Shown: piece by piece, positions 50,891 through 60,134 of the stretch
Layout of the letters: every line of letters begins with the position of its first letter
How positions within the stretch are numbered: the first letter of the stretch is position 1
Assembly (NCBI GenBank): GCA_016342325.1
Contig: JAEINR010000019.1
Coordinates: 1-64,000 of the forward strand
Reading direction: 5' to 3'
DNA length: 64,000 nucleotides
Source: Desulfobacterium sp.
Lineage (GTDB): Bacteria; Desulfobacterota; Desulfobacteria; Desulfobacterales; Desulfobacteraceae
Made by a program: the position numbers and the translations under genes
Notes under the pieces: generated by a model
Databases searched by the model: none
Told to the model about the DNA's origin: nothing
The model's input: only the letters and a program-made list of their open reading frames with translations

Positions 50891-52345
50891 ATGCAGCAGA
50901 TGAAAAAAACAGTTCCAGGCCTTGTCGTTGCAGGTTTGAGGGGCGGGTCCGGTAAAACTGTAATATCCCTGGGTATTGCAGCTGCATGGAGCAACTCCGA
51001 AATAGAGGTGGCTCCGTTCAAGAAGGGGCCAGACTATATCGATGCCGGCTGGCTGTCCCTAGCAGCCGGCCGGTCCTGCTACAACCTCGATACCTACCTT
51101 TGTACACCTCCCCAGGTCGAGCACAGCTTCTACTCCCATTGCAGGGATTGCGACATTTCCGTGGTCGAAGGTAACCGGGGCCTGTTTGACGGCATCGATC
51201 TTGAGGGGCGGACCAGCACGGCCGAGCTTGCAAAGCTTTTGAACCTTCCCGTCCTTCTTGTCCTCGACTGCACCAAGAGTACCCGGACCATGGCAGCCCT
51301 GCTCCTCGGGTGCATGCATTTTGATCCTGACCTTACCATTCTAGGGGTGGTTCTCAACCGTGTGGCAGGAAAGCGCCATGAGAACAAGGTCAGGGACAAC
51401 ATCAAACAGTTTTGCGACCTTCCTGTGTTTGGTTCGGTTCCCAAATTATCGGCCAGGGATTTTCCCGAGCGTCACATGGGGCTGGTTCCCATGGAGGAGC
51501 ACTCCCTTGCCACGGATTCGGTGGCGGCAGCGGCAAAGGTGGCCCGGGACTACATCGACCTTGACAGGCTCCACCGGGCCTGCATGGAGATCGCTTCCCG
51601 GGTCCCATCCAGGGAGCCCCTTGAAAACCCCGTTCCCGCCCGCCAGGTTCCAGCTACCGTTCCATCGGTTTCACCGCCGTCATTTTCCTCAAAAGTGGAA
51701 GTGGAGCCGCCTGTTGTCGGCATCATCAAGGATTCCGCGTTTCAGTTCTACTATCCTGACAACCTTGAAGCCCTGGAGGCCTGCGGCGCAAAGCTTGCGT
51801 ATATCAGCCCGTTGACGGAGCGTGTCATCCCCCATGTGGATGCCATTTACATGGGGGGCGGCTTTCCCGAGACCCATGCCCCCCAGCTCGCAGCCAACAA
51901 AGGATTTCGTGAAAGATTAAGGGAACTCGCCCGCCAGGGACTTCCCATCTATGCCGAGTGCGGGGGATTCATCTTCCTCGGAGAGAGTCTTCTCCTGGAC
52001 GGCGTCTCCTATGACATGGCCGGGGTACTTCCGGTTCATTTCGGCCTCTCAAATCGGCCGGTGGGACATGGGTATACCCAGGTGACGGTGGTGGCAGACA
52101 ATCCCTATTTTAAGAAGGGGGAGACCATCAGGGGCCATGAGTTCCGGTACTCCACCGTCCTTGATCTGGATCAGACCCAGGGCACCATGGCCTTTGCCAT
52201 GGACCGGGGGAAGGGAATCGTCAACAAGCAGGACGGATTCTTCCGGGACAATGTGTTTGCCACCTACACTCACATCCTGGCTTCTGGAACCCCCTCCTGG
52301 GCCGAGTCGATCATCAGGCAGGCCTTGGCGTACAGAGACCGCTAA
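50891..52345 (+). CDS. cbiA: Cobyrinate a,c-diamide synthase
   Basis: 484 residues (or 480 from ATG 50903). The amidotransferase-ligase LRGGSGKTVISLGIAAAW is the P-loop near residues 16-33. The class I glutaminase domain has YAECGGFIFLGESLLL (catalytic Cys) near residue 357 and MGGGFPETHAPQLAANKGFR. RGHEFRYSTVLD ends in the His-Glu pair region. It amidates cobyrinic acid or, in siroheme and heme d1 related pathways, a similar tetrapyrrole. The gene follows dsrD by 20 bases in many sulfate reducers, consistent with siroheme amide supply to Dsr. No good ribosome site precedes the start. Confidence 0.9.
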   Translation: MQQMKKTVPGLVVAGLRGGSGKTVISLGIAAAWSNSEIEVAPFKKGPDYIDAGWLSLAAGRSCYNLDTYLCTPPQVEHSFYSHCRDCDISVVEGNRGLFDGIDLEGRTSTAELAKLLNLPVLLVLDCTKSTRTMAALLLGCMHFDPDLTILGVVLNRVAGKRHENKVRDNIKQFCDLPVFGSVPKLSARDFPERHMGLVPMEEHSLATDSVAAAAKVARDYIDLDRLHRACMEIASRVPSREPLENPVPARQVPATVPSVSPPSFSSKVEVEPPVVGIIKDSAFQFYYPDNLEALEACGAKLAYISPLTERVIPHVDAIYMGGGFPETHAPQLAANKGFRERLRELARQGLPIYAECGGFIFLGESLLLDGVSYDMAGVLPVHFGLSNRPVGHGYTQVTVVADNPYFKKGETIRGHEFRYSTVLDLDQTQGTMAFAMDRGKGIVNKQDGFFRDNVFATYTHILASGTPSWAESIIRQALAYRDR

Positions 52346-52403
52346 ACCTTTCCTAGGTCCCTTTAAATTCCCGACCATTCATTATGACCGTCGCCCAATA
52401 AAA

Positions 52404-52437
52404 AAAGGGCTTTTCCGAACAAACGGAAAAGCCCTTT
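52404..52437. terminator. Terminator between cbiA and the cytochrome c3 gene
   Basis: A 14-bp perfect stem (AAAGGGCTTTTCCG / CGGAAAAGCCCTTT) with a 6-base loop, A/T-rich on both sides, between the convergent stops at 52345 and 52461. Likely bidirectional. Confidence 0.85.
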
Positions 52438-52460
52438 GGAACGCCTAGGCGTGGTACTGA

Positions 52461-52925
52461 TTAATTCTTGGGATGGCAGGCCTTACAGGATGCAGGAGCA
52501 GGACCCTTGGTTCCCTTGGGATCCTTGGGATCTTTCAGGGATTTGTTGTGCGTCTTGTGGCAATCGATGCAGTTTGCGTGCATGGCGTCCTGCTGGTACT
52601 TCTTGATCTTGTCTTTTTTCTTGAGTTTCTCGCCCTTGACCTTTTCGGTCTCGGTGTGGCACTCTACACAGCGCTGAACATCGTCACCCATTTTGAGAGA
52701 AAGGGCTTTGCCCTTGTCATCATGGTGGCAATCGCCGCAGCTGATCTTGTAATCCTCAGCGTGCTTCTTGTGGGTAAACTCCACAAGGCCTTTCTTGTGG
52801 GTTGCGTATTCCTTTGTGTCCATGTTAAAGGTGTCAGCAACTTTGGTTCCAGCGTAGATACCAGTGGATGCAAACAAAATAGCCATTCCGGCTACCACTA
52901 GCAAAGTCAACAATTTCTTGCTCAT
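52461..52925 (-). CDS. Tetrahaem cytochrome c3 (class III)
   Basis: 154 residues from ATG 52925; a GTG at 52937 lies next to the GGAG site and is an alternative. The signal peptide (KKLLTLLVVAGMAILFAS) directs periplasmic export. Four CxxCH haem sites are seen: CGDCH, CVECH, CIDCH and CKACH, with extra His (FTHKKHAEDY) for bis-His ligation. Cytochrome c3 shuttles electrons from periplasmic hydrogenases or formate dehydrogenases to membrane complexes. The spacer between haems 2 and 3 is Lys-rich, giving a strongly basic surface. Confidence 0.9.
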   Translation of the reverse strand: MSKKLLTLLVVAGMAILFASTGIYAGTKVADTFNMDTKEYATHKKGLVEFTHKKHAEDYKISCGDCHHDDKGKALSLKMGDDVQRCVECHTETEKVKGEKLKKKDKIKKYQQDAMHANCIDCHKTHNKSLKDPKDPKGTKGPAPASCKACHPKN

Positions 52926-53063
52926 AATCCCATACACTCCTTTAATTGTTACAAGTTTAACGAATCTCTTATTGTCTCACAGCCGTCCAGCTGTTAAATC
53001 CCGTACGATTATTTGCGAACTGTATAATAGAGGGTCAACCCCTGTCAATAATAAAAATTTAGG

Positions 53064-53840
53064 TTATTCGCTATCTTCTTCCACAGCGTCATCCTCCGGA
53101 TCTTCTTCCGTGTCCGCTCTCTTTTTTTGAAACACCCTGGCACCCACGATGCTGATCTCGTAGAGGATCATCAGGGGGATGGCCATCATGATCTGGGTCA
53201 CCACATCCGGGGGCGTGATGAGGGCGGATCCGGTAAAGAAAATAAGCACGGCGTATTTCCGGTTCTTCTTGAGAAAAGCAACCGAGACAAGGCCCATCCG
53301 TGCCATGAAGGTGATGACCAGCGGCAGCTCAAACACGAACCCAAAGGCCAGCAGCATCTTGGAGGAAAATCCCAGATATTCTTTCATGGAGGGCATGGCC
53401 TGGATGGTGTCCGTGGAAAATCCCAGGAAGAACTGGAATCCATAGGGGAAGACCACAAAGTAGCCAAAGGAGGAACCGAGCATGAAGAAGACGACAGAGA
53501 GCATGACCACCGGGATCATGAACTTTTTCTCACTTCTGTAGAGGCCCGGGCTCACAAACATCCAGAACTCGTAGAAGAGGACCGGGGTGGCAAGGACGAG
53601 GCCGGTGAGAAGTGAGACCTTAAGGTAGGTGAAAAAGGCTTCCGGAAGCCCTGTGAATATCATCTTGTTGCCGGCCCCCAGGGCGGTCACCAAAGGGGCG
53701 GTCAGGAACTCGAACAGGCGCTCCTTAAAGCAGTAGGCAATGACAAATCCCACACCTACTGCAATGAAGGCCCGAACCAGCCTGTCCCTCAACTCTGTCA
53801 GATGTTCCGTGAGCGGGGTTCTTTCTTCTTCCTGGGTCAT
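53064..53840 (-). CDS. tatC: Twin-arginine translocase subunit TatC
   Basis: 258 residues with six transmembrane helices. The family signature at the start is [20 protein letters not shown], and the central [18 protein letters not shown] and [18 protein letters not shown] are characteristic. The C-terminus is acidic ([16 protein letters not shown]). It is the substrate-recognising Tat component for folded proteins carrying twin-Arg signals. Its start overlaps the tatA gene stop by four bases (53837-53840). Confidence 0.95.
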   Translation of the reverse strand: MTQEEERTPLTEHLTELRDRLVRAFIAVGVGFVIAYCFKERLFEFLTAPLVTALGAGNKMIFTGLPEAFFTYLKVSLLTGLVLATPVLFYEFWMFVSPGLYRSEKKFMIPVVMLSVVFFMLGSSFGYFVVFPYGFQFFLGFSTDTIQAMPSMKEYLGFSSKMLLAFGFVFELPLVITFMARMGLVSVAFLKKNRKYAVLIFFTGSALITPPDVVTQIMMAIPLMILYEISIVGARVFQKKRADTEEDPEDDAVEEDSE

Positions 53841-54184
53841 TGCTTGGGCCCGTCCTTGTCCAGTTTGTCCGAGGGCACTCCCCCACCGTCCGAGGGCAAT
53901 CCCTCACCGTCCGAGGGCACTCCCTCACCGTCTGAGGGCTTGTCCTTATCGTCCAGGGGGGCCGTTGCCTCCTTGAGGGTGTCCCGTAAGGCTTTGGAGG
54001 GCTCCTCAAATGTCTTGACCGTCTCCTCCATGTCGATACTTCTCTTGAAATCCTGGGCAGCTCGCTTGAACTCGCCCATGGCCCGGCCCAGGGTTTTGGC
54101 AAGTTCGGGCAGCTTTTTCGGGCCGATCACCATGAGGGCAATGGCCAGTATAAGAAGGATTTCAGGCATTCCTAAACCAAACAT
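53837..54184 (-). CDS. tatA: Twin-arginine translocase TatA/TatB-type subunit
   Basis: 115 residues. [20 protein letters not shown] is the N-terminal transmembrane segment, then [20 protein letters not shown] is the amphipathic helix, and [14 protein letters not shown] continues it. Beyond this is a low-complexity acidic tail with three to four copies of a seven-residue unit ([21 protein letters not shown]). TatB or TatA cannot be told apart by sequence alone. Overlaps tatC by four bases, so co-translated. Confidence 0.9.
   Translation of the reverse strand: MFGLGMPEILLILAIALMVIGPKKLPELAKTLGRAMGEFKRAAQDFKRSIDMEETVKTFEEPSKALRDTLKEATAPLDDKDKPSDGEGVPSDGEGLPSDGGGVPSDKLDKDGPKQ
53865..53940 (-). 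repeat. 21-bp tandem repeat in the tatA tail
   Basis: Units similar to CCGTCCGAGGGCACTCCCTC recur with a 21-base period from about 53865 to 53940 (three copies and a degenerate fourth), encoding PSDGEG-type heptapeptides. The count could vary by slippage without shifting the frame. Confidence 0.8.
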
Positions 54185-54255
54185 TCTGTGGTTACTCCTT
54201 TATCAAAAAAAAATGTAAATTAACCCAACCTTTTACAATATTGGACCTGGATGTG

Positions 54256-55839
54256 TCAAGAATGTGGGGTGTCCTTCTTTTTGGAATCCCTGGGCGGACG
54301 TCTCCGCTGGCGGTTCTGGGGCCTTTGGCCCCGGTCCTGGCCGGGTCTTTTTGCTGAGTTCGGTTTTTGGGGCGGTTTCGGTCGGGGGATTTTTTTGGGC
54401 TTTGGCAGGTTCGCCAGCATCGCCTCGTCAGGATATTCACACTCAAGCGCGTTGCCGAGGACTTTTTCTATCTCGGGAATGTAAAATGAGCTCATCTCAT
54501 CGGCAAAACTGACCGACATGCCTTCGGCACCGGCCCGTCCGGTACGGCCGATCCTATGGATATAGTGCTCCGGATCCTGGGGCAGGTCGTAGTTGATCAC
54601 ATGGCTGACCCCGTCGATGTGCAGTCCCCTTGCGGCAACATCCGTTGCCACGAGGATCCGCACTTTTCCGTTCCTGAAATCCTCAAGGGTTCTGAGCCGC
54701 TGTTTCTGGGAGACTTCCCCGGAAAGAATCTCGCCGTTAAGGTCATATTGCTGGAGCTTGTGGGCAAGCTTCCGGGTGGCGTCCCGCCGGTTTACAAACA
54801 CGATGACACGTTCGAGTTTTTCCCCGTGTACCAGGTTGTAGAGCAGGGGGAACTTCTCATCTTCCGTGACGATGTAGACCTTCTGGTTGATGGAGTCGGC
54901 CGCTGTTTTGTCCGGGTCGATCTCCACCATGGCGGGATCAACGGTCCACTGGCTCGCCATGCGTAGGATCTCGGGGGCAAGGGTGGCACTGAAAAAGAGG
55001 GTCTGCCGATCCTTTTTGTGGGGGGTGGCGTAGATGATCTTCCGCATGTCCGGAATGAATCCCATGTCGAGCATGCGGTCCGCCTCATCCAGGACAAGGA
55101 TCTCCACATTTCCCGCTTTTACAAGCTTCTGCTGCATGAAATCGATGAGCCGTCCAGGTGTGGCTGCGATGATGTCCACATGGCTTGATTTTAGCTGTTC
55201 CTGCTGTTTCTTGTAATCCATGCCGCCAAACACCGCGATGGTGCGAAGGGGGCAATAGCGTGTCAGGTCCTTGGCATCCTTTTCAATCTGGAGGACAAGC
55301 TCCCTTGTGGGCGCAAGGATCAATGCCCTGGGCGTCCCTTTGATGCGTTTTCCCTTGGGGGGATTCTGCAACAGTCTTGCAATGATGGTCACAAGGAAGG
55401 CCGCGCTTTTTCCCGTACCCGTCTGGGCCTTGGCCGTGGCGTCCCTGCCCTTGAGGGTGTAGGGAAGCACTTCCGCCTGGACCGGCATGCAGTAGTTAAA
55501 TTTTTCCTGGGCAATGGCGTGCATGAGGTTCAAGGGTAGATCCAGATCGTGGAAGCGGGTTTTCCCTTCCACCACAGGTACCGGGAATTCGTCAAGGGTC
55601 CAGCGGGGTTTCTTGGGTGGCGGCGGGGCAGGGCGGGTTTTATCAACTGCTTGGGGCGGCGGCTGTTTTGCCATCGCTGGAGCAGGGTCCGGCTCCTTTG
55701 CTACCGCTGGAGCAGGGACCGGTTCCTTTTGTTGGGGGGTTGGTTGCTTGTCTTCTGTTTCGGGGATGACAGGTTGGGGTGTCGTTGCTGGATCTTGTTT
55801 GAAGATTTTCTTAACCAGCGAGGAGAAAAAGCGTATCAA
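54256..55839 (-). CDS. DEAD-box ATP-dependent RNA helicase
   Basis: 527 residues from TTG 55839 (AAAGGAAACC upstream). The N-terminus has a Pro/Glu-rich low-complexity stretch (KEPVPAPAVAKEPDPAPAMA). The helicase core has AKAQTGTGKSAAFLVT (Walker A), PTRELVLQIEKD, the DEAD box in VLDEADRMLDMGFIPDM, FSATL, ATDVAARGLHIDGVSHVINY and HRIGRTGR. The C-terminal tail is Lys/Arg/Pro-rich and ends RRRPPRDSKKKDTP, an RNA-binding style extension. Acts in RNA unwinding and ribosome or mRNA processing, RhlB/RhlE-like. A 230-base leader lies upstream. Confidence 0.9.
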   Translation of the reverse strand: MIRFFSSLVKKIFKQDPATTPQPVIPETEDKQPTPQQKEPVPAPAVAKEPDPAPAMAKQPPPQAVDKTRPAPPPPKKPRWTLDEFPVPVVEGKTRFHDLDLPLNLMHAIAQEKFNYCMPVQAEVLPYTLKGRDATAKAQTGTGKSAAFLVTIIARLLQNPPKGKRIKGTPRALILAPTRELVLQIEKDAKDLTRYCPLRTIAVFGGMDYKKQQEQLKSSHVDIIAATPGRLIDFMQQKLVKAGNVEILVLDEADRMLDMGFIPDMRKIIYATPHKKDRQTLFFSATLAPEILRMASQWTVDPAMVEIDPDKTAADSINQKVYIVTEDEKFPLLYNLVHGEKLERVIVFVNRRDATRKLAHKLQQYDLNGEILSGEVSQKQRLRTLEDFRNGKVRILVATDVAARGLHIDGVSHVINYDLPQDPEHYIHRIGRTGRAGAEGMSVSFADEMSSFYIPEIEKVLGNALECEYPDEAMLANLPKPKKIPRPKPPQKPNSAKRPGQDRGQRPQNRQRRRPPRDSKKKDTPHS

Positions 55840-55854
55840 TACAGTTGGTTTCCT

Positions 55855-55983
55855 TTAACAGCCTTTCCGGGCACCCAGCTCTATCCGGGGGCGGTCCGAA
55901 CCGGCCAGGGTTTGGCCTGGGCAAACAGGTCGGTTAAAAAGGGCGCCACGGCCAGCAGGCCGAATGGAGCCCTTTGCGTCCAT
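55855..55983 (-). CDS. Possible 42-residue leader ORF before the DEAD-box helicase
   Basis: On the minus strand an ATG at 55983 opens a 42-codon frame (MDAKGSIRPAGRGALFNRPV and on) ending at a TAA overlapping the helicase ribosome site. No good Shine-Dalgarno precedes it and codon use is unremarkable, so it may be chance. The rest of the 230-base gap (55840-56069) shows nothing else I can support. Confidence 0.2.
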   Translation of the reverse strand: MDAKGSIRPAGRGALFNRPVCPGQTLAGSDRPRIELGARKGC

Positions 55984-56069
55984 TTCTTTTTCTGTTGAGT
56001 GGAAACTGCAATGATTTCCATCTTAACTCAATCCCTATTTTTACCATTTCTGTCAGAGAAAGCAATAGC

Positions 56070-57347
56070 TCATTTGTTTGCTTTTTCAATGGCCTTGATG
56101 GCTGCAAAGGCAGTTGCAATGGCGACGCCCGATCCACATTTCATTCTCATCCAGTCTGAGCCGGCCAGGATGGCGCCTGCCACATGGAGATTTTTCACCG
56201 GTTTTTCCGGGGCTGGAACAAGGGGGGTGAAGTGATCATCGGTCTTTATGCCGGCCCTGTTCACAGGGTGGCCCTGGGGGGAGAACAGGTCGTTTCTGTG
56301 CCACTCTTCCCTTGTTTCCGGCTGCTCCACCGGAAGGTCCATCAGGGTTTCTTGTATGCCCTGGCGGCTTGCCGTAAGGCCCTTGCCCAGGAAACGGCCC
56401 GTTGCCAGGAGCACGGCCTTTGAACGGATGGTTTCAGGGGTGTTCCCCCCTGTGGTGATGGTGAAACCTGAATCGGTTTTTACATGGGTGACCATGGTGG
56501 AGAGGGTGCGGAACAATTTATTCTTTCCAAGTCCGCTGATGAAGGTCTCCTGGAGCCTGATTCCCGGCACCGATACCGGTGGGGTGGGAATCTCGAAAAT
56601 GGGGCGTTCCAGGAGCTGTTCAAGCTCTGTGACGGCTTCACGGGAGCTGTACATGCCAAGGAGGGCGGGAAAACCGACGTAGGCGGCATCCTTGACAAAG
56701 GGCTTGATCCTGTTTGCCAGTTTGACCCGGTTGGCCGACAGGTCCAGGGCCCTGGCAACATGTTCGGGGTGGAGCTCTTCCAGGGCCTCGCTTCCAGGAA
56801 AGACAATGGTCTCGTGCCCCAGGTCCGGCCATCTGTCCGCCAGGGAGGAGGCGATCTGCCGGGCGCTGAAAAGCTTCATGCCGTCAAGGTCAACGATGAG
56901 GGTCGGGCTCTTTTTTTCCAGGGCGACCACCCCGTTCCACATGGTCTCCGGCACGGCGTAGGTCTTTTTTATGGTGCCCACCGAGGTGATGACGTTGATG
57001 TTTTTACGGGCCGCCCGATGGTAGGGAAGCGCCTGGTCCTTGAGAAAGCCCAGAAGTTCTTCCATGGCGTTTTCAATATCAAGGTTGTCGACCTTTACCA
57101 GGGGATGGTTCGGAAGGTCCTTCCGGACCCTGTCCAGGGCTTTCCAGGGGTCGTCCCACTCCTGGCCTGCCGGGTGAACCCCCATGAGATCCATGACTCC
57201 GCTTGCAAAATTCATGGCAGAGTGCTGGCCGATGAGGGTGGTTGAAATCCCCCGGTTCACGGCAAACAGGGCCGCTGCCATACCGGTCATGCCCGATCCG
57301 ATGATGGTGAGCTCCGTGTGGATGGTGTCAGGTGCTTGGCTATTCAT
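56070..57347 (-). CDS. glpB: Anaerobic glycerol-3-phosphate dehydrogenase subunit B
   Basis: 425 residues. The FAD-binding start ELTIIGSGMTGMAAALFAV is near residues 12-30. Matches to GlpB include the early SAMNFASGVMDLMGVHP segment and, near the end, the AVLLATGRFLGKGLTASRQG and AGSDWMRMKCGSGVAIATAF flavin-site stretches. Subunit B passes electrons from the catalytic A subunit. ATG 57347 lies 11 bases after the glpA stop. No glpC is found downstream; the next gene is the DEAD-box helicase. Confidence 0.85.
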   Translation of the reverse strand: MNSQAPDTIHTELTIIGSGMTGMAAALFAVNRGISTTLIGQHSAMNFASGVMDLMGVHPAGQEWDDPWKALDRVRKDLPNHPLVKVDNLDIENAMEELLGFLKDQALPYHRAARKNINVITSVGTIKKTYAVPETMWNGVVALEKKSPTLIVDLDGMKLFSARQIASSLADRWPDLGHETIVFPGSEALEELHPEHVARALDLSANRVKLANRIKPFVKDAAYVGFPALLGMYSSREAVTELEQLLERPIFEIPTPPVSVPGIRLQETFISGLGKNKLFRTLSTMVTHVKTDSGFTITTGGNTPETIRSKAVLLATGRFLGKGLTASRQGIQETLMDLPVEQPETREEWHRNDLFSPQGHPVNRAGIKTDDHFTPLVPAPEKPVKNLHVAGAILAGSDWMRMKCGSGVAIATAFAAIKAIEKANK

Positions 57348-57358
57348 GGGACTCCTCT

Positions 57359-58984
57359 TCAGTTTCTTCGCTCTGATTGTCGTGTTGTTTTGGCAAGGGA
57401 ATCCGAAACCTTTTTGGGTTCTGGCTTGTCCGGGTCAGGTGTTGTAAGTTCAAGGTCAAACAGGCCGCAGTGCATGGCTTCGGTCAGCTCGGCCTGGACG
57501 AGCTGGTCTCCCCAGAAGATGGGCTTTTGGCCCTTCCAACGCTCGCTGAGAAACGCCTTGAGCTCATTGGCTCCGTCAGGGCCGGAAAGCCTGCCGTTGT
57601 TGTACATATGGGCCAGCACCCGGGTGCTGCAGAATGCTCCCTGGCAGGGGCCCTTGCCGAGTCTGCTCCGTTTTCCGATGTTGAGAAGATCCGGAGCCTG
57701 GCCGTTTTTTTCAAGCGCGTCTGCTAGGGCGTCCACGGTGCTTTCAGCGATCATTTCGCATTCGCAGAGAATTCGGTCTTTCTTGCCGGCCGGTTTCTGC
57801 ATCCAAACCCGGGGAGCGATTCCGGGTTCAGTCCACTTGCCCTCCTGGGTGGAGGGAAGGGGCTCGGTCCGGGTTTTGCACGGGGTGGTGTTGCCCAGTC
57901 GTGCGGCCACAAGGTCGGCCGTTTTCTCGGCCATGAGCCTGAAGGTGGTCAGTTTGCCGCCGGTGATGGTTGCAAAATTATCAAGCCCTGTCTCCTGGTG
58001 GTCCAGGAGGACAAAGCTCCGACTCACGGACCGGTCGTCCCCCTTGCCCTGGCTCACAAGGGGACGGACCCCTGAGTAGGCCCGGATGTAGCGGGTGGTT
58101 TCCAGGGTGGGGATCATCTGGGCGCCCTGGGAAACGATGAGGTCGGTCTCGGCCACCGTGGGTCGGATCCGGTCCGGATCATTTACCCTTATGGAGGTGG
58201 TCCCGAGGATGGAGACCGTTCCGCCCGGTACGAGGATGTCTGCGTTGGACGGGGGCCTCAGGCGATTGATCACCCCTTCGGTCATCCTGGACTGGGTGAC
58301 AAGCAGGGTCCCCATGGAATAGATGATCTCGGTGGCGGCACCCGCCAGGGCATCCACTTTGCCTGACCAGGCCCCTGCCGCATTGATCACCTGCCGGGGG
58401 TCTACGCTGAAGCGCTGGTGGGTGTGAATGTTTTCAAGCCATACCCGGGTGATGCAGTGGTTGTCCTTTTCAAAGGCAACCACCTCGGTGTGGCAGAGCA
58501 GCTTGGATCCAAGGGCTTTTGCATGGGCGATGTTCTCAAGGGAAAGCATGAAGGGATCAATGGCGCCGTCCCGGACCCCAAAGGCGGCAATGAGTTTTTT
58601 CGAAAGCAGGGGTTCGGCTTCCATTGCCGTTTCAATTGAGATCGGTGTGGCGGAAATGCCGCTCCTGGCGCAGAATCCCTGGAATTCCCCCACATAGTTT
58701 TCATCGTCACCCTGGACAGCCGCAAACATCCCGCCGCAGTCGTCAATGCAGTGGGGGGCGGTTTGTCTCAGGATCTTTCCCTCTTCCATGCACTCACGGG
58801 CACTTTCGCCGTCGTTGGCAACATAGCGGGCACCGCTGTGGAGAAGTCCGTGGTTTCCCCCGGAAGCCCCTGCATTGATATCCCCTTTTTCCACCAAAAG
58901 GCTTGTGATGCCACGCAGGGCAAGGTCCCTTGCGATCCCTGTTCCTGTGGCGCCGCCTCCTATGATCAAGACATCTGTCTCCAC
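57359..58984 (-). CDS. glpA: Anaerobic glycerol-3-phosphate dehydrogenase subunit A
   Basis: 541 residues from GTG 58984, which has GGAGG five bases upstream; an ATG at 58996 overlaps that site and is less likely. ETDVLIIGGGATGTGIARDL is the FAD-binding motif (residues 2-21), and NHGLLHSGARYVANDGESAR follows as in the GlpA/GlpD family. The C-terminal part (LCECEMIAEST and GPCQGAFC) forms a BFD-type [2Fe-2S] domain, which marks the anaerobic subunit A and not the aerobic GlpD. It oxidises glycerol-3-phosphate to dihydroxyacetone phosphate. Divergent from the GlpR-type regulator. Confidence 0.9.
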   Translation of the reverse strand: METDVLIIGGGATGTGIARDLALRGITSLLVEKGDINAGASGGNHGLLHSGARYVANDGESARECMEEGKILRQTAPHCIDDCGGMFAAVQGDDENYVGEFQGFCARSGISATPISIETAMEAEPLLSKKLIAAFGVRDGAIDPFMLSLENIAHAKALGSKLLCHTEVVAFEKDNHCITRVWLENIHTHQRFSVDPRQVINAAGAWSGKVDALAGAATEIIYSMGTLLVTQSRMTEGVINRLRPPSNADILVPGGTVSILGTTSIRVNDPDRIRPTVAETDLIVSQGAQMIPTLETTRYIRAYSGVRPLVSQGKGDDRSVSRSFVLLDHQETGLDNFATITGGKLTTFRLMAEKTADLVAARLGNTTPCKTRTEPLPSTQEGKWTEPGIAPRVWMQKPAGKKDRILCECEMIAESTVDALADALEKNGQAPDLLNIGKRSRLGKGPCQGAFCSTRVLAHMYNNGRLSGPDGANELKAFLSERWKGQKPIFWGDQLVQAELTEAMHCGLFDLELTTPDPDKPEPKKVSDSLAKTTRQSERRN

Positions 58985-59334
58985 CGTTGCCTCCATAAAA
59001 AAAATTAACGTTGACAGAATAATAACACTTGCCTCCGGCTTTTTCAATACATGCTTTTTCGTTTTTTGACATGGGTTTTCGGTTTTTAACATTAAGAGGC
59101 AATTTCTTGATTTTCAAAGGGATATTTCTAACCCTGTGCCGACCGATTACCGCGTTGGTGTAACGGTTTTTGACTGGGGCGTCTTTACAATTCAGGCTGG
59201 GATTGGTACACAAATTATAAATTGACAGCAGGTTTCCTAACCTGGACAAGCCGGAATTAACAAAAAGATTTCTGATTGTCTTGTCAACATAACATGATAA
59301 TCAGGGCTAAGAAGCGAATTAAAGGGGAGGGTTG
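58985..59334. promoter_or_regulatory. 350-base divergent region between glpA and the GlpR-type regulator
   Basis: No gene fits here. It carries the promoters for both genes and, at 59236-59335, one copy of a duplicated ~100-base element (see separate entry). A TTGACA at 59223-59228 and a TGATAAT box near 59295 are possible plus-strand promoter elements; neither pair is well spaced. Confidence 0.4.
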
Positions 59335-59335
59335 A
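59236..59335 (+). repeat. Duplicated leader element, copy A (before the GlpR-type gene)
   Basis: Begins CCTAACCTGGACAAGCCGGA and ends at the TTGA just before the ATG. In the two ungapped blocks about 57 of 70 positions match copy B at 61550-61644, mostly with transition differences. Includes the near-invariant GCTAAGAAGC. Confidence 0.7.
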
Positions 59336-60084
59336 TGCAGAGAAGACAGGCCAAGATTGTTGAGCAGGTTCAGGCACTGGGGTACGTGTCCATCGAGGAC
59401 CTTGCCCGGGATTTCAAGGTCACGCCCCAGACCATACGGCGGGATATCAATCTGTTGAGCAAGGAAGGACGGGTTCGGCGTTACCATGGCGGGGCAGGGC
59501 TTGCCACAAGCGTGGAGAACATCGGGTATTCAGCCCGGCAGATCCTTTGCCATGGGGAGAAGCGGGCCATCGCTGCAAACGTTGCCAAGCGGATCCCCTC
59601 CAGGGCCTCCCTCTTTATCAACATCGGCACCACCACCGAGGAGGTTGCAAGGGAGCTGTTGAAAAAGGAGGGCCTCCGGGTGATCACCAATAACCTGAAC
59701 GTGGCCGTTACCCTGAGCCGGAACCCGGAGCTTGAAATCTACATGGCCGGCGGGATAGTGAGGCACAGGGATCGCGGCATCACGGGCCATGCCACCCTTG
59801 AATTTATCCGTCAGTTCAGGACCGATTTCTCCATCATCGGCATCAGCGGTATCGGTTCCAACGGCGATCTTTTGGATTTTGACTACCGGGAGGTCCAGGT
59901 GACAAAGGCGATCATCCAAAACTCCGCAAAGGTGTTGCTGGTTGCCGATCACACCAAGTTCGGCAGGGAGGCCATGGTTCGCCTGGGCCATGTCTCGGAT
60001 ATTGACGAGCTGTTCACCGACATCCAGCCCCCAGAGGCCATGGTGGCAATTTTGAAGGAGCATGGTGTCAAGGTTCACATTTGA
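59335..60084 (+). CDS. glpR: DeoR/GlpR-family transcriptional regulator
   Basis: 249 residues from ATG 59335 (GGGGAGG upstream). The N-terminal winged helix reads QAKIVEQVQALGYVSIEDLA, then KVTPQTIRRDINLLSKEGRV and RRYHGGA, the family recognition helix and signature. The C-terminal DeoRC sensor has SRASLFINIGTTTEEVAREL, LRVITNNLNVAVTLS, and DFSIIGISGIGSNGDLLDFD. DeoR-type proteins repress sugar-phosphate catabolic genes until a phosphorylated inducer binds; glycerol-3-phosphate is the likely inducer because glpAB is divergent. Its leader carries copy A of a duplicated element. Confidence 0.85.
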   Translation: MQRRQAKIVEQVQALGYVSIEDLARDFKVTPQTIRRDINLLSKEGRVRRYHGGAGLATSVENIGYSARQILCHGEKRAIAANVAKRIPSRASLFINIGTTTEEVARELLKKEGLRVITNNLNVAVTLSRNPELEIYMAGGIVRHRDRGITGHATLEFIRQFRTDFSIIGISGIGSNGDLLDFDYREVQVTKAIIQNSAKVLLVADHTKFGREAMVRLGHVSDIDELFTDIQPPEAMVAILKEHGVKVHI

Positions 60085-60134
60085 CTTTTTGTCAAGAAAT
60101 CCCTGTCCTGGACCAGTCAATACAAGTCGACCGT

